Shown here piece by piece: positions 43,498-52,699 of a DNA stretch of 64,000 bases (positions are counted from its first letter, which is position 1; every line of letters starts with the position of its first letter). The stretch spans positions 1-64,000 of the forward strand of contig CAZXHT010000014.1 of assembly GCA_964640665.1 (NCBI GenBank), read 5' to 3'. Position numbers and translations under genes: made by a program. This DNA is from DATKYQ01 sp964640665. GTDB taxonomy: Bacteria; Myxococcota; B64-G9. The notes under the pieces were generated by a model. The model saw nothing but the letters and a program-made list of their open reading frames with translations. It did no database searches and was not told the origin of the DNA.

Positions 43498-45028
43498 CCC
43501 CGTCCCGAACAGACTCGTATCCCAGCATGACTTCCCCCAGTGTCTCGATTATGTCGTTTGCCATGAGAGCGTGCTGTCCACTTTGCAACGCCGCCCGGTC
43601 ACCAGCCTGCCCATGAAGATAAGCCCCCAGACAGGCTGCATCCAGGGCCGAAAGCCCCTGGGCGACGAAGGCCGCGATGATCCCGGTCAACACGTCGCCG
43701 GTGCCGCCCGATGCCATGCCGGGGTTGCCCGTGGGAATCACGTAGGCCACACCTCCGGGGTCGGCCACGACCGTGCCGGCACCCTTGAGCACGACCTGGC
43801 AGCCATGTTCGTTAGCCAGTCGTCTGGCGGCGGCCAGCCTGTCGTTTTGCACCTCGGCCGTCGTCACCTCCAGCAAGCGGGCCATCTCTCCCGGGTGGGG
43901 CGTCAGGATGCGTGGATATTCGCACTTCGCTATCAGATCCAGGTGCCCGGCAAGATTGTTCAGTCCGTCGGCGTCGATCACCACGGGCAACTCTATCTCG
44001 GCCGCCACCCGACGGGTAATAACGGCCGCCTCTTCGGATGTTCCGATGCCGGGACCGATCGCCAGCGCCTGCTTGCCCCTGCTGAGATCAACCAGATCCT
44101 CGAACGTAGATGCCACAGCGCCCATATACTCGACCGCGCCTGTCACGACTCGATCGAGTACGGCGTCTTTGGCAGCCAGTGTCACAAGGCCACACCCGGC
44201 GCGCACCGCCGCCCGGCAACACAGCCCTGCCGCGCCGGGCTTATAGGCGGAGCCTGCGACAACAAGCAGGTGGCCGAACCTGCCCTTGTGAGCATCCGGC
44301 TCGCGGCGAGCCAGGTGGCCGGCCATGTCATCGTCGGTCAGCAGCCAGGTCGCGGGATTGGCAGCCGGCCCGATTCCGGGCGGGATGCCGATATCCACAA
44401 CGCTCACGTCGCCCGCGAACTTCGCGCCCGGAAAGACAACCTGGCCCGGCTTGGGATGGCCGAAGGTAACCGTCTGCGCGGCCCGCACCGCCGTGCCCAT
44501 CACCCTGCCGCTGTCTCCTGATATGCCCGAGGGCATGTCGACCGCCACCACGGGCACGCCCGAGGCGTTGATTGCCTCGATCACCCGCGCGAAGAATCCG
44601 TGCACTTCGTTGGAAAGCCCGGTGCCCAGGATGGCGTCCACAATGACGCCGTATTCATCGAGCCGCACAGCCGATAGTGACTCGACATCCGTGACCGGCC
44701 GTACCTTGTGTCCCAACCTTTCGAAGATGCCAAGGTTCAAGGCCGCGTCCCCGCCCAGGTTCTCGGGCTCGGTCAGCAGAAAGACCTCGACCGTGTGTCC
44801 GGATAGCGAAAGATGACGGGCAGCCACCAGGCCGTCGCCTCCGTTGTTACCCTTGCCGCATATGATCGCAACCTTGCCTGGCCCGTCTTTCGACAAAAGA
44901 CTATCCACCGCCTCGGCGCAGCCGCGGCCGGCCACCTCCATCAGCACCGGCCCGGGGATGCCTATTTCCGATATCGCTATTCGGTCGAGTTCACGCATCT
45001 CGGCGGCATTGAAAAGCGCTATAGCCAT
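43487..45028 (-). CDS. nnr: Bifunctional NAD(P)HX epimerase / ADP-dependent NAD(P)HX dehydratase
   Basis: 513 residues, the normal length of the fused enzyme. It repairs hydrated NAD(P)H. The N-terminal YjeF epimerase half (about 1-215) shows MRELDRIAISEIGIPG, ICGKGNNGGDGLVAAR and VDMPSGISGDSG. The C-terminal ribokinase-like dehydratase half has AHKGRFGHLLVVAGS, DADGLNNLAGH, LTPHPGEMARLL and the ATP-site motif GNPGMASGGTGDVLTG. Starts 12 bp after pdxJ and overlaps tsaE. Confidence 0.97.
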   Translation of the reverse strand: MAIALFNAAEMRELDRIAISEIGIPGPVLMEVAGRGCAEAVDSLLSKDGPGKVAIICGKGNNGGDGLVAARHLSLSGHTVEVFLLTEPENLGGDAALNLGIFERLGHKVRPVTDVESLSAVRLDEYGVIVDAILGTGLSNEVHGFFARVIEAINASGVPVVAVDMPSGISGDSGRVMGTAVRAAQTVTFGHPKPGQVVFPGAKFAGDVSVVDIGIPPGIGPAANPATWLLTDDDMAGHLARREPDAHKGRFGHLLVVAGSAYKPGAAGLCCRAAVRAGCGLVTLAAKDAVLDRVVTGAVEYMGAVASTFEDLVDLSRGKQALAIGPGIGTSEEAAVITRRVAAEIELPVVIDADGLNNLAGHLDLIAKCEYPRILTPHPGEMARLLEVTTAEVQNDRLAAARRLANEHGCQVVLKGAGTVVADPGGVAYVIPTGNPGMASGGTGDVLTGIIAAFVAQGLSALDAACLGAYLHGQAGDRAALQSGQHALMANDIIETLGEVMLGYESVRDGDES

Positions 45029-45039
45029 TTGCTCGACCT

Positions 45040-45777
45040 CTACTGTTCGCGAGCCGCGGCGATTGCCCGCTTCATCTCGCGCACCGCCTGCTCGATGCCA
45101 ATGAAGATCGCGTGGGAGATGATACTGTGGCCGATGTTAAACTCGGTTATCTCCAGGATTGAGGCCACCGCGGCGACGTTTTGCAGGTTGAGGCCATGGC
45201 CTCCGTAGACGGCCAGTCCGATCTTGGCACAGGTCTTGGCCCCGTCGACCAGGCGCTCAAGTTCTTTCTCTTTTACCTGCGGGCTGCGCGCATCGCAGTA
45301 GGCGCCCGTGTGCAGTTCGACGGCGTCGGCGCCTACCTTGTGAGCGGCCCTGATCTGGTCGATGTCCGGGTCGATGAACAGGCTGACCTTGATGTCTCCG
45401 TCCTTGAGAAAACGCACCTGCTCCCTGATCGAGTCGCGGCCCATGGCAACGTCCAGGCCGCCCTCGGTGGTCAGTTCTTCGCGCTTCTCGGGAACCAGGG
45501 TGACCATGTCAGGCTTGAACTCATAGGCCACCTTGGCCATCTCCTTGATGGCGGCCATCTCCAAATTCAGGCGCGTCTGCACCGTCTGGCGCAGTATTCT
45601 CAGATCGCGCTCCTGGATGTGGCGCCGATCTTCCCGAAGGTGAATGGTTATCTGGTCGGCGCCGCCCAGTTCGGAAAGCGCCGCGGCCGTCACCGGATCG
45701 GGGTAGCGCGTCCCGCGCGCCTCTCGCAGGGTTGCCACGTGATCTACGTTGATTCCAAGTGTGAACTCGTTCATCAC
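45040..45777 (-). CDS. pdxJ: Pyridoxine 5'-phosphate synthase
   Basis: 245 residues. PdxJ condenses 1-deoxyxylulose-5-phosphate with 3-amino-2-oxopropyl phosphate in the DXP-dependent vitamin B6 pathway. TIM-barrel landmarks: LGINVDHVATLREARGT, GADQITIHLREDRRHI, VTLVPEKREELTTEGG, VSLFIDPDIDQI, ELHTGAYCD, VYGGHGLN and NIGHSIISHAIFIG. Full length. The ATG overlaps the glmM stop (ATGA). The acpS gene often found next to pdxJ is absent; a different phosphopantetheinyl transferase lies at 52696-53343. Confidence 0.97.
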   Translation of the reverse strand: MMNEFTLGINVDHVATLREARGTRYPDPVTAAALSELGGADQITIHLREDRRHIQERDLRILRQTVQTRLNLEMAAIKEMAKVAYEFKPDMVTLVPEKREELTTEGGLDVAMGRDSIREQVRFLKDGDIKVSLFIDPDIDQIRAAHKVGADAVELHTGAYCDARSPQVKEKELERLVDGAKTCAKIGLAVYGGHGLNLQNVAAVASILEITEFNIGHSIISHAIFIGIEQAVREMKRAIAAAREQ

Positions 45778-47129
45778 TCTCCTCCAGACTCAGCGCCGAA
45801 CGCATCGGCTATCTCGTCGGCATATGTTTTGATCTTGTTGATCTTAGGACCCTCGAGCATGACACGCACCTTGTTTTCCGTCCCCGAGTAGCGCACCAGC
45901 ACGCGACCCTTCCTGCCCAAGGCGCGCTCGATCTTGGCAATTGTCCGGGTGACCTCGGGCAGCGACTCGATGGGTTTCTTTTCAGAAACTACCCGGTTGA
46001 CGATCACCTGCGGCAGCGGTTGCATCACCCGGGCCAGCTCCGAAAGAGGTCGGCCCTCGCGCAGCATGACCGTAAGCATCATCAGGGCCGCCACCACTCC
46101 GTCGCCGGTAGTGGCGTGATCGAGGAAGATCAGGTGGCCCGACTGCTCGCCACCCAGGTTGTAGCCGCCGCGGCGCATTCTCTCGACCACGTAGCGGTCC
46201 CCCACCGGGGTACGCACCAGCTTGATGCCCAGACCGGCCAGAGCCCGCTCCAGCCCCAGGTTGCTCATCACCGTGGCGACGACCGTTTTCTTGGCCAGCA
46301 GTTTCTTCGCCTGCATGTGTCTGGCCGAGATGGCCAGCATGTGATCACCGTCCAGGATCTCGCCGTTTTCCGCGGCGATCACCACCCGGTCGGCGTCGCC
46401 GTCTAAAGCGATCCCGAGTTGGGCCTTGTGTTTCTTGACCGCCTGGCACATGCCTTCGGGGTGCAGCGAGCCGCAGCGCCGGTTGATGTTGCGGCCGTCC
46501 GGCTTGACCCCCATGCAGACTACCTTGGCGCCCAACTCCTCGAAGACCGCCGGGGCCACGCGGTAGGCGGCCCCGTTGGCGCAGTCGACCACGATCTTGA
46601 TGCCGGCCAGGGTCAGGTCGGGAGGAAAGACATGTTTGAGCGAGACGATATACCGCCCGGCGGCATCGTCGATGCGAAAGGCCTTGCCGACCGACTGGGC
46701 GGTCGGGCGCAGGTGGTCGATGTCGCCGGCGGACATCAGCCGCTCGATGCGTTCTTCTTCTTGATCGGGCAGCTTGTAGCCGCTGGAGGCGAAGATCTTG
46801 ATGCCGTTGTCCTGAAAGGGATTGTGCGAGGCCGATATCACAACTCCGGCGTCTGCGCGCATGGTGCTGGTAAGCAAGGCGATGCCTGGCGTTGACAATG
46901 GGCCCACAAGCAAGACGTCGACGCCCATCGAGCAGACTCCCGAGGCCATGGCGGTCTCGATCATGTAACCCGACAGGCGCGTATCCTTGCCGATCAGCAC
47001 CCGGCGGCGGCGTTTCCCGTTACTGCAGATGTAGGCCACCGCCCGCCCGAGTTGCATGGCGATTTCGGAGGTCATCGGGTGGACGTTTGCCACGCCGCGG
47101 ATTCCGTCCGTTCCGAAGAGCTTGCGCAT
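45774..47129 (-). CDS. glmM: Phosphoglucosamine mutase
   Basis: 451 residues from the ATG at 47129, where homology begins (MRKLFGTDGIRG). It interconverts glucosamine-6- and glucosamine-1-phosphate for UDP-GlcNAc and peptidoglycan synthesis. The phospho-serine loop VISASHNPFQDNGIKIF, the metal loop ALDGDADRV, the sugar loop GGEQSGH and the phosphate loop RYSGTENKVRVM are all present. First gene of the glmM-pdxJ-nnr-tsaE operon. The usual cdaA-ybbR genes between folP and glmM are missing here. Confidence 0.97.
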   Translation of the reverse strand: MRKLFGTDGIRGVANVHPMTSEIAMQLGRAVAYICSNGKRRRRVLIGKDTRLSGYMIETAMASGVCSMGVDVLLVGPLSTPGIALLTSTMRADAGVVISASHNPFQDNGIKIFASSGYKLPDQEEERIERLMSAGDIDHLRPTAQSVGKAFRIDDAAGRYIVSLKHVFPPDLTLAGIKIVVDCANGAAYRVAPAVFEELGAKVVCMGVKPDGRNINRRCGSLHPEGMCQAVKKHKAQLGIALDGDADRVVIAAENGEILDGDHMLAISARHMQAKKLLAKKTVVATVMSNLGLERALAGLGIKLVRTPVGDRYVVERMRRGGYNLGGEQSGHLIFLDHATTGDGVVAALMMLTVMLREGRPLSELARVMQPLPQVIVNRVVSEKKPIESLPEVTRTIAKIERALGRKGRVLVRYSGTENKVRVMLEGPKINKIKTYADEIADAFGAESGGE

Positions 47130-47302
47130 GTATTTCCCAGTCCCTCTCACCCGCCCCAGGGCTAAAGCCTGCCGAGCGAGTTCATTGGAACAACCAATGC
47201 ACCAGAAAACCCGCCGCTGTCAACTAGACATTTGTAGCGGTAAACACGTTGCATTTGGAGGCCAACCACCACGTCAGGCTCCGGGCAGCACCCCCATGAT
47301 TC

Positions 47303-47534
47303 CTATTTTACTCGCCGCCCGATCACGGCCAGGATGGATTCAACCTGGGGAAGATAGCGGTCGCGAATTTCCGCGAAGATCCTGACGGCATCGGCTTCGC
47401 TGTAGGTGTGTGACATCCGGTTGCGTGCCCCGATCATGTCGATCGAGATCGTCGCTGGCGGACGTCACTCCTTCCCGCAGCCGTTGCCTTGCCCGCTCCA
47501 ATTTCTTCAGGGCCAGATCAATCTCTTCTTTCAT
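47303..47534 (-). pseudogene. HEPN-domain (HepT-like) toxin gene, frameshifted and internally deleted
   Basis: The intact start MKEEIDLALKKLERARQRLRE is the HepT/HI0074-type N-terminus. After about 27 codons the frame changes. In the other frame the C-terminus reads DMIGARNRMSHTYSEADAVR, then IFAEIRDRYLP and a stop at 47303, containing the RNxxxH catalytic motif of HEPN RNases. The central part (about 50 residues in intact relatives) is missing. The ATG lies within the 3' end of the nucleotidyltransferase fragment, the standard MNT-HEPN overlap. Confidence 0.72.
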
Positions 47535-47631
47535 GAATTATCTTCCCTGTTTTCAGCACCAGTTGCCTGAAGTCTTCTTCCACCGAGCCCATGTAGACAA
47601 TATCAACATGGTAGAGGCCGGCGAAACGAGT
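47518..47631 (-). pseudogene. MNT-type minimal nucleotidyltransferase (antitoxin) fragment
   Basis: Only the C-terminal 37 codons remain: FAGLYHVDIVYMGSVEED, FRQLVLKTGKIIHERRD and stop. VDIVYM is the last catalytic-domain strand and LKTGKIIHER the terminal helix of MntA-like nucleotidyltransferases, which AMPylate the HEPN partner. A stop codon and unrelated sequence precede it. With the broken HEPN gene it marks a dead toxin-antitoxin locus. Confidence 0.65.
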
Positions 47632-47696
47632 TTAGCACCGCATACTTCGCGGTACAAGACCGATAAATATGAAAGGTTCGCAGCAGTCTCGACTGA

Positions 47697-48575
47697 TTAT
47701 TTGTGAAGACCTAGTTCGTCAATCAAATTCTCGAGGGTTTCTGGATCATCGGTCATTATGCCGTCGACCCCCAGGTCGATCAGTCTATTCATCTCGTCGA
47801 GATCGTTGACTGTCCAGGCATGCACTTTCAAATCAAACCGATGCAGGCGGGCCATAAACTCTTCGTCGACGACTTCGGAGGGTGGTTGTGCGAACTTCGT
47901 GCTTGGTTGGAAATTCTCTTCATCCTCGTCGGTCATCGAGATGAAAGTGAGCATTTCGGCACTACCGAAAGCCGTCAAGGCAGCGGGGTTCTTTGCCCTG
48001 ATGTCAACCAGAACACTGTCGGTTACCGAAACCAGAATGATTCGGTCGAGCATATCTCGCTGCTCGATGATAGCCAGAACATCATCGACGATCGAAGGAT
48101 TGACTTGCTTGATCTCGGCTATGAAGTAGTACCCGGGAAAGGTATCGAGGACTTGTTCGAACTTCGGAACACTGATGCCCTGTCCACGATAAGGAAAAGC
48201 AGGCGGGGAAAAGTTATAGGCTGCATCGAATCGGCTGAGTTCTTCAAAAGTATGGTCGTGAATGTATCCGTTGCCGTCGGTTGTACGATCGATCTCGGCA
48301 TCATGCATGCAGACAATGACTCCGTCGGCGGTTGAGTGCAGGTCCATCTCGAGAACGTCAGCACCAATATCGGCTGCATTGTGATAAGCGACCAGAGTTT
48401 CTTCCGGAGCTAAATCACGCCCTCCCCGATGGGCAATATTGAGAAACCAATCGGCGCTGAACATATTTTCTGGAGGCTGGAGCTCCTGTTTACCTCCCGA
48501 GCAGCCCAAGACACTCACACCAAGCAAGAACGCAAGCCGGCACTTGATCAGGCGAAATCGAGGTTTTGATTCCAT
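47697..48575 (-). CDS. Glycerophosphodiester phosphodiesterase lipoprotein
   Basis: 292 residues. The signal ends SVLGCSGG (lipobox). The GDPD TIM-barrel follows with NIAHRGGRDLAPEETL (catalytic HR and E), VLEMDLHSTADGVIVCMHD (the E-x-D and H of the metal site), DRTTDGNG, FIAEIK, and the C-terminal HAWTVNDLDEM, GVDGIMTDDPE. It releases glycerol-3-phosphate from glycerophosphodiesters, probably at the outer or periplasmic face. Slightly less GC-rich than its neighbours; it lies in the gap where cdaA-ybbR are usually found. Confidence 0.93.
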   Translation of the reverse strand: MESKPRFRLIKCRLAFLLGVSVLGCSGGKQELQPPENMFSADWFLNIAHRGGRDLAPEETLVAYHNAADIGADVLEMDLHSTADGVIVCMHDAEIDRTTDGNGYIHDHTFEELSRFDAAYNFSPPAFPYRGQGISVPKFEQVLDTFPGYYFIAEIKQVNPSIVDDVLAIIEQRDMLDRIILVSVTDSVLVDIRAKNPAALTAFGSAEMLTFISMTDEDEENFQPSTKFAQPPSEVVDEEFMARLHRFDLKVHAWTVNDLDEMNRLIDLGVDGIMTDDPETLENLIDELGLHK

Positions 48576-48614
48576 ACCGTAAGCTTAATCCTTCGCTGGA
48601 AACAATACGTAAAT

Positions 48615-49505
48615 CTAAAGTCCGGGCGGAAGGCTCTCGCGGTATATGGCGTGGGCCACCGCGACCACCTGGCGCATCGGCGCAACGTCGTGCACCCTGA
48701 GGATGTGCGCTCCCGCCAGCACCGCCGCCGCCACGGCCGCCGCCGTGCCGAAGAGACGCTTATCAACATCTAGGTCGAGCACCTTGCCGATGAAGGCTTT
48801 GCGCGAGGCCCCGACCATGATCGGCCTGCCCAGCGAGAGCAGCTCACCCAAGCGCTTGAGGATCATCAGGTTGTGCTCGGCGGTCTTGCCAAAGCCAATG
48901 CCGGGGTCGATTATCAGTCTCTGCTCCGGAATGCCGGCCCGGCGGGCGCGTTCAAGCGCCTTTGTCAGAAATGCGCGGATCTCGCCCATCAGATCGCGGT
49001 AGATGATCGGCCCCGACTGCATCGTCTTCGGGGCGCCGCGCATGTGCATGACCACCAGCGGCAGACCACTTTTGGCCACCAGTTCGCCCATGGCCGGATC
49101 AAAGCGCAAGGCGCTTACATCGTTAACCATGGCGGCCCCGGCTTCGATTGCGGCCCGGGCTACTGCGCTCTTGGTTGTGTCGATCGATATCGGCACGCTG
49201 GCGTATTTGGCCACGGTTTCGATCACCGGCACGACACGTTCGATTTCATCAACGGCCGGTACGGCGTCCGAGCCCGGGCGGGTCGACTCGCCACCGATGT
49301 CGAGGATATCGGCGCCCTGCTCGATCATGGCTAAAGCCTGCTCGACGGCCTTGTCGCGATCGAAGAATCGCCCGCCGTCCGAGAACGAGTCGGGGGTGAC
49401 GTTGAGCACGCCCATGATATAGGGACGCTCGCCGAAGCGCATCACCAGGTTGCCCGCGCGAATGGGCGCAAGCGGGCGCTCCGTGGGGTTAACGTGACCT
49501 TTCAT
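48615..49505 (-). CDS. folP: Dihydropteroate synthase
   Basis: 296 residues from the ATG at 49505; in-frame ATGs at 49553 and 49565 are alternatives, none with a clear ribosome binding site. It joins p-aminobenzoate to the pterin in folate synthesis. Signatures: MGVLNVTPDSFSDGGRF, DILDIGGESTRPGSD, VPISIDTTKS, GAAMVNDVSAL, IIDPGIGFGKTAEHN, MVGASRKAFIGKVL and HILRVHDVAPMRQ. Often found next to ftsH and glmM in related genomes, but here it is separated by inserted genes. Confidence 0.96.
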   Translation of the reverse strand: MKGHVNPTERPLAPIRAGNLVMRFGERPYIMGVLNVTPDSFSDGGRFFDRDKAVEQALAMIEQGADILDIGGESTRPGSDAVPAVDEIERVVPVIETVAKYASVPISIDTTKSAVARAAIEAGAAMVNDVSALRFDPAMGELVAKSGLPLVVMHMRGAPKTMQSGPIIYRDLMGEIRAFLTKALERARRAGIPEQRLIIDPGIGFGKTAEHNLMILKRLGELLSLGRPIMVGASRKAFIGKVLDLDVDKRLFGTAAAVAAAVLAGAHILRVHDVAPMRQVVAVAHAIYRESLPPGL

Positions 49506-49703
49506 GGGATCAAGCAATGCCCCAAAGCGACCGTCTCTGTCAACAACGATCATAAAAACAGACATTATAATCTGGGAGTCGATGAGCCAAAAAATCAATG
49601 TTCGCACACGTCTGTAAGCCCGTGCAGCTTGACAGATGGCATTCCATCGGCTACTCCTTCGTGCGGTATTCGCAAACATTCAACATCCAGGAGGTTGTGG
49701 AAT

Positions 49704-51020
49704 ATGGACAGGAAAAGGGTCATCATCATGGGCGCGGCTGGGCGTGATTTTCATAACTTCAACACCGTCTTTCGTAACGATGAGAACTACGAGGTAGTTG
49801 GTTTCACGGCCACGCAGATTCCCAAGATCGGCGGGCGGACCTATCCCGCCGTGCTGGCCGGCAAGCTCTACCCCGAGGGTATCCCGATCTTCGCCGAAGA
49901 GAAGCTCGACGAGCTGATCCGCGAGCACTCGGTCGACCAGGTGGTCTTCGCTTACAGCGACGTTCCCCACCAGGTCGTCATGCACAAGGGCTCACAGGTC
50001 CTCGCGGCCGGTCCCGATTTTATCATGCAAGGACCCAGGGCCACCTGTATCGAGTCGAAAAAGCCGCTGCTCAGCATCTGCGCGGTCAGGACCGGCGTGG
50101 GCAAGAGCCAGACCACGCGCTATGCCGTCGCCGCATTGCACGAGTTGGGCAAGAAGGTGGTCGCCATCAGGCACCCGATGCCCTACGGCGACCTGGCCAA
50201 GCAGGTGAGCCAGCGCTTTGCCACCATGGAGGACATGGTTCGCCATGAGTGCACCATCGAGGAGCGCGAGGAGTACGAGCCGCACATCAAGAGCGGCGCC
50301 GTGGTCTACGCCGGCGTCGATTACGGCAAGATCCTCGAACAGGCCGAGCAGGAAGCCGACGTCATCGTCTGGGACGGCGGCAACAACGACCTGCCGTTCT
50401 ACAAGCCCGATCTGCACGTCGTGCTGGTCGATCCGCACCGGGCGGGAAACGAGTTGAGTTACCACCCGGGCGAGGCCAATCTGCGCATGGCCGACGTCGC
50501 CGTCATCGCCAAGGTCGACTCGGCCAAGCCCGAGTGGGTGGACGAGACCGAAAAGAACATCCGCTCGATCAACCCCGGCGCCGTGGTTGTCAAATGCGCT
50601 TCGCCCATCACCGTCGAGGATCCGGCCGCGGTAGCCGGCAAGCGCGTGCTGGTGGTCGAGGACGGCCCCACCCTGACGCACGGCGAAATGCGCTACGGAG
50701 CCGGTACGCTCGCGGCCAAGCAGGCCGGGGCCGCGGAGATTGTCGATCCGCACTCCGCCGCCGTCGGCACTATTCGGGCTGCCTTCGAGAAGTACCCACA
50801 CGTCGGGGCGCTGTTGCCCGCCATGGGTTACCACGACCAGCAGCTTCGCGATCTCGAAAAGACCATCGCCGACGTCGACTGCGACCTGGTGCTGATCGGC
50901 ACCCCGATCGATCTGCGTCAGGTGATCAAGATCGACAAGCCGGCCATGCGGGTCTATTACGATCTGGCCGACCTGGACGAGCCTACCCTGGCTAACCTTA
51001 TCAAGAAGAAGTTCGCCTGA
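49704..51020 (+). CDS. Cyclic 2,3-diphosphoglycerate synthetase-like GTPase
   Basis: 438 residues from the ATG at 49704 with GGAGG upstream. N-terminal Rossmann-like part (RVIIMGAAGRDFHNFN, VDQVVFAYSDVPHQVVM). A P-loop VRTGVGKSQTTR follows at about residue 130, then VIVWDGGNNDLPFY, VDPHRAGNELSYHPGE, VVVEDGPTLTHGEM and GTPIDLRQVI. This is the bacterial branch of the archaeal cyclic-2,3-bisphosphoglycerate synthetase family; the bacterial function is unsettled. Lies 10 bp before argF in the same orientation, suggesting a link to carbamoyl-phosphate or arginine metabolism (inference). Confidence 0.85.
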   Translation: MDRKRVIIMGAAGRDFHNFNTVFRNDENYEVVGFTATQIPKIGGRTYPAVLAGKLYPEGIPIFAEEKLDELIREHSVDQVVFAYSDVPHQVVMHKGSQVLAAGPDFIMQGPRATCIESKKPLLSICAVRTGVGKSQTTRYAVAALHELGKKVVAIRHPMPYGDLAKQVSQRFATMEDMVRHECTIEEREEYEPHIKSGAVVYAGVDYGKILEQAEQEADVIVWDGGNNDLPFYKPDLHVVLVDPHRAGNELSYHPGEANLRMADVAVIAKVDSAKPEWVDETEKNIRSINPGAVVVKCASPITVEDPAAVAGKRVLVVEDGPTLTHGEMRYGAGTLAAKQAGAAEIVDPHSAAVGTIRAAFEKYPHVGALLPAMGYHDQQLRDLEKTIADVDCDLVLIGTPIDLRQVIKIDKPAMRVYYDLADLDEPTLANLIKKKFA

Positions 51021-51030
51021 GGAGAATGAT

Positions 51031-51963
51031 ATGACCGTCTCGCTGCTGGGCAGACACCTGGTATCGCTCGCGGATTTCACATCGGAGGAGATCCTGCAGA
51101 TATTGGACAGTGCAGCCTCGCTCAAGCTGCGTCACTACCAGAAGGACGATTTCCGGCCGCTTGCGGGAAAGACCCTGGCTATGGTGTTCCAGAAACCCTC
51201 GCTGCGAACCCGTATGTCGTTCGAGGCCGGTATGCATCGTTACGGCGGACACGCGATCTACCTCGGTCCCGAAGACATCAAGCTCGGCAAGCGCGAATCC
51301 ACAGCCGACATCGCCCGCAACCTGTCGCGTTTCGCAGCAGGCATCATGGCCCGGGTGTTCGATCACCGCGATATCGTCGAACTGGCCGCAAACGCCTCTG
51401 TACCCGTGATAAACGGGCTATCCGACAAACTGCACCCCTGCCAGATCCTGGCCGACCTGCAGACTGTGCGAGAGAAAAAGGGACCTCTGGCCGGGTTGAA
51501 GATGGCCTTTTTGGGCGACGGCAACAACGTGGCCCATAGCCTGCTCTTCGGCTGCACCAAGGTCGGCATGCACCTGAGCCTGGCGGTACCCGCGGGATAT
51601 GATCCCGACCCGGAGATTCTCTCGACCGCCCGAAATGTCGCCTCCGGCACGGGCTCGAAACTGTCCGTCACTCACGACCCGGCGGCGGCCCTCGAAGGGG
51701 CCGACGCGGTCTACACCGACGTCTGGGCCAGTATGGGCCAGGAGAGCGAGAAGAAAAAGCGCGAGCAGGTCATGCGCCCCTACCAACTAAACGCCAAGGC
51801 GCTGGCTATGGCCAAACCCGACGCCATTGTGCTACACTGTCTGCCGGCCCACAGGGGAGATGAAATCACCGACGAGGTCATCGACGGTCCGCAGTCGGCC
51901 GTCTTCGACCAGGCCGAGAACCGGCTCCACGCCCAGATGGGATTTCTGATCCAGGCGATTTGA
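51031..51963 (+). CDS. argF: Ornithine carbamoyltransferase
   Basis: 310 residues. It makes citrulline from ornithine and carbamoyl phosphate. The carbamoyl-phosphate loop reads FQKPSLRTRMSFE (usual STRTR has L for T), then HPCQILADLQT, FLGDGNNVAHSL, DVWASMGQE for ornithine binding, and the catalytic HCLPAHRGDE. Full length. Preceded by GAGGAGAATGAT. No other arg genes are visible in the window. Confidence 0.95.
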   Translation: MTVSLLGRHLVSLADFTSEEILQILDSAASLKLRHYQKDDFRPLAGKTLAMVFQKPSLRTRMSFEAGMHRYGGHAIYLGPEDIKLGKRESTADIARNLSRFAAGIMARVFDHRDIVELAANASVPVINGLSDKLHPCQILADLQTVREKKGPLAGLKMAFLGDGNNVAHSLLFGCTKVGMHLSLAVPAGYDPDPEILSTARNVASGTGSKLSVTHDPAAALEGADAVYTDVWASMGQESEKKKREQVMRPYQLNAKALAMAKPDAIVLHCLPAHRGDEITDEVIDGPQSAVFDQAENRLHAQMGFLIQAI

Positions 51964-51970
51964 GGCATGC

Positions 51971-52699
51971 ATGAAGCACCAGGCCATAGTAACCGGGGCA
52001 AGCCGTGGGATAGGCAAAGCCATCGCCGAGGCTCTGGCGCGTGATGGACACCGCCTGGTGCTGAACTACCTGAGTCGTGACGACGCGGCCGCTGCGGTCG
52101 CTACCAAAATCCGTGCCGCGGACGGCGAGTGCGAGATTCTCAAGTTCGACGTCTCGGATGCCGAAATCGCAAGCAGCGCCGTCAAGAGCTACATCAAGCA
52201 ACACGGCCCGATCGACATCGTGGTCAACAACGCCGGCGTCACCCGCGACATGCTGTTTCCCGCCATGAAGCTCGAGAGTTTTCGCAAGGTGATCGACACG
52301 ACCATAATGGGTTTCTACGCCGTCACCAGGCCCTGTATCCTGGGCATGCTCAAGCAGAACTGGGGCCGTGTTATCAACATCTCCTCGCTGGCCGCGCTTA
52401 CTCCCAACCCGGGCCAGGTCAACTACTCGGCCGCCAAGGCCGGGCTGATCGGCGCCACGCGCTCGCTGTCCGCCGAACTTTGCGCCCGCGGCATTCTGGT
52501 AAACGCCGTGGCACCCGGCTTCATCGAGACAGATATGCTCCAGGCAACCAAGGTCGACCGAGCAGACCTCGTCAAGCTCATTCCCCAGGGCCGGGTGGGT
52601 AGGCCGGAAGAAGTAGCCGAGTTGGTTGCCTTCCTGGCGAGCGACCGGGCCAGCTACGTGACCGGCCAGGTGATCGGGATAAACGGGGGCATGCTTTGA
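51971..52699 (+). CDS. fabG: 3-oxoacyl-ACP reductase-type short-chain dehydrogenase
   Basis: 242 residues. SDR landmarks: cofactor loop TGASRGIGKAIAEAL, NNAGVTRD, catalytic Ser in INISSLAAL, YSAAKAGLIGAT (Tyr and Lys) and the C-terminal SDRASYVTGQVIGINGGML. This is the FabG subgroup that reduces 3-oxoacyl-ACP with NADPH. The gene overlaps the following phosphopantetheinyl-transferase gene (TTGA), which suggests a small acyl-carrier-dependent pathway; it may be a second, specialised FabG. Confidence 0.9.
   Translation: MKHQAIVTGASRGIGKAIAEALARDGHRLVLNYLSRDDAAAAVATKIRAADGECEILKFDVSDAEIASSAVKSYIKQHGPIDIVVNNAGVTRDMLFPAMKLESFRKVIDTTIMGFYAVTRPCILGMLKQNWGRVINISSLAALTPNPGQVNYSAAKAGLIGATRSLSAELCARGILVNAVAPGFIETDMLQATKVDRADLVKLIPQGRVGRPEEVAELVAFLASDRASYVTGQVIGINGGML

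Noticed and set aside
49629..49657. Promoter upstream of the cyclic-DPG-synthetase-like gene (TTGACA present)
   Set aside because: The -10 at the right distance, TACTCC, matches poorly; not enough for a call.
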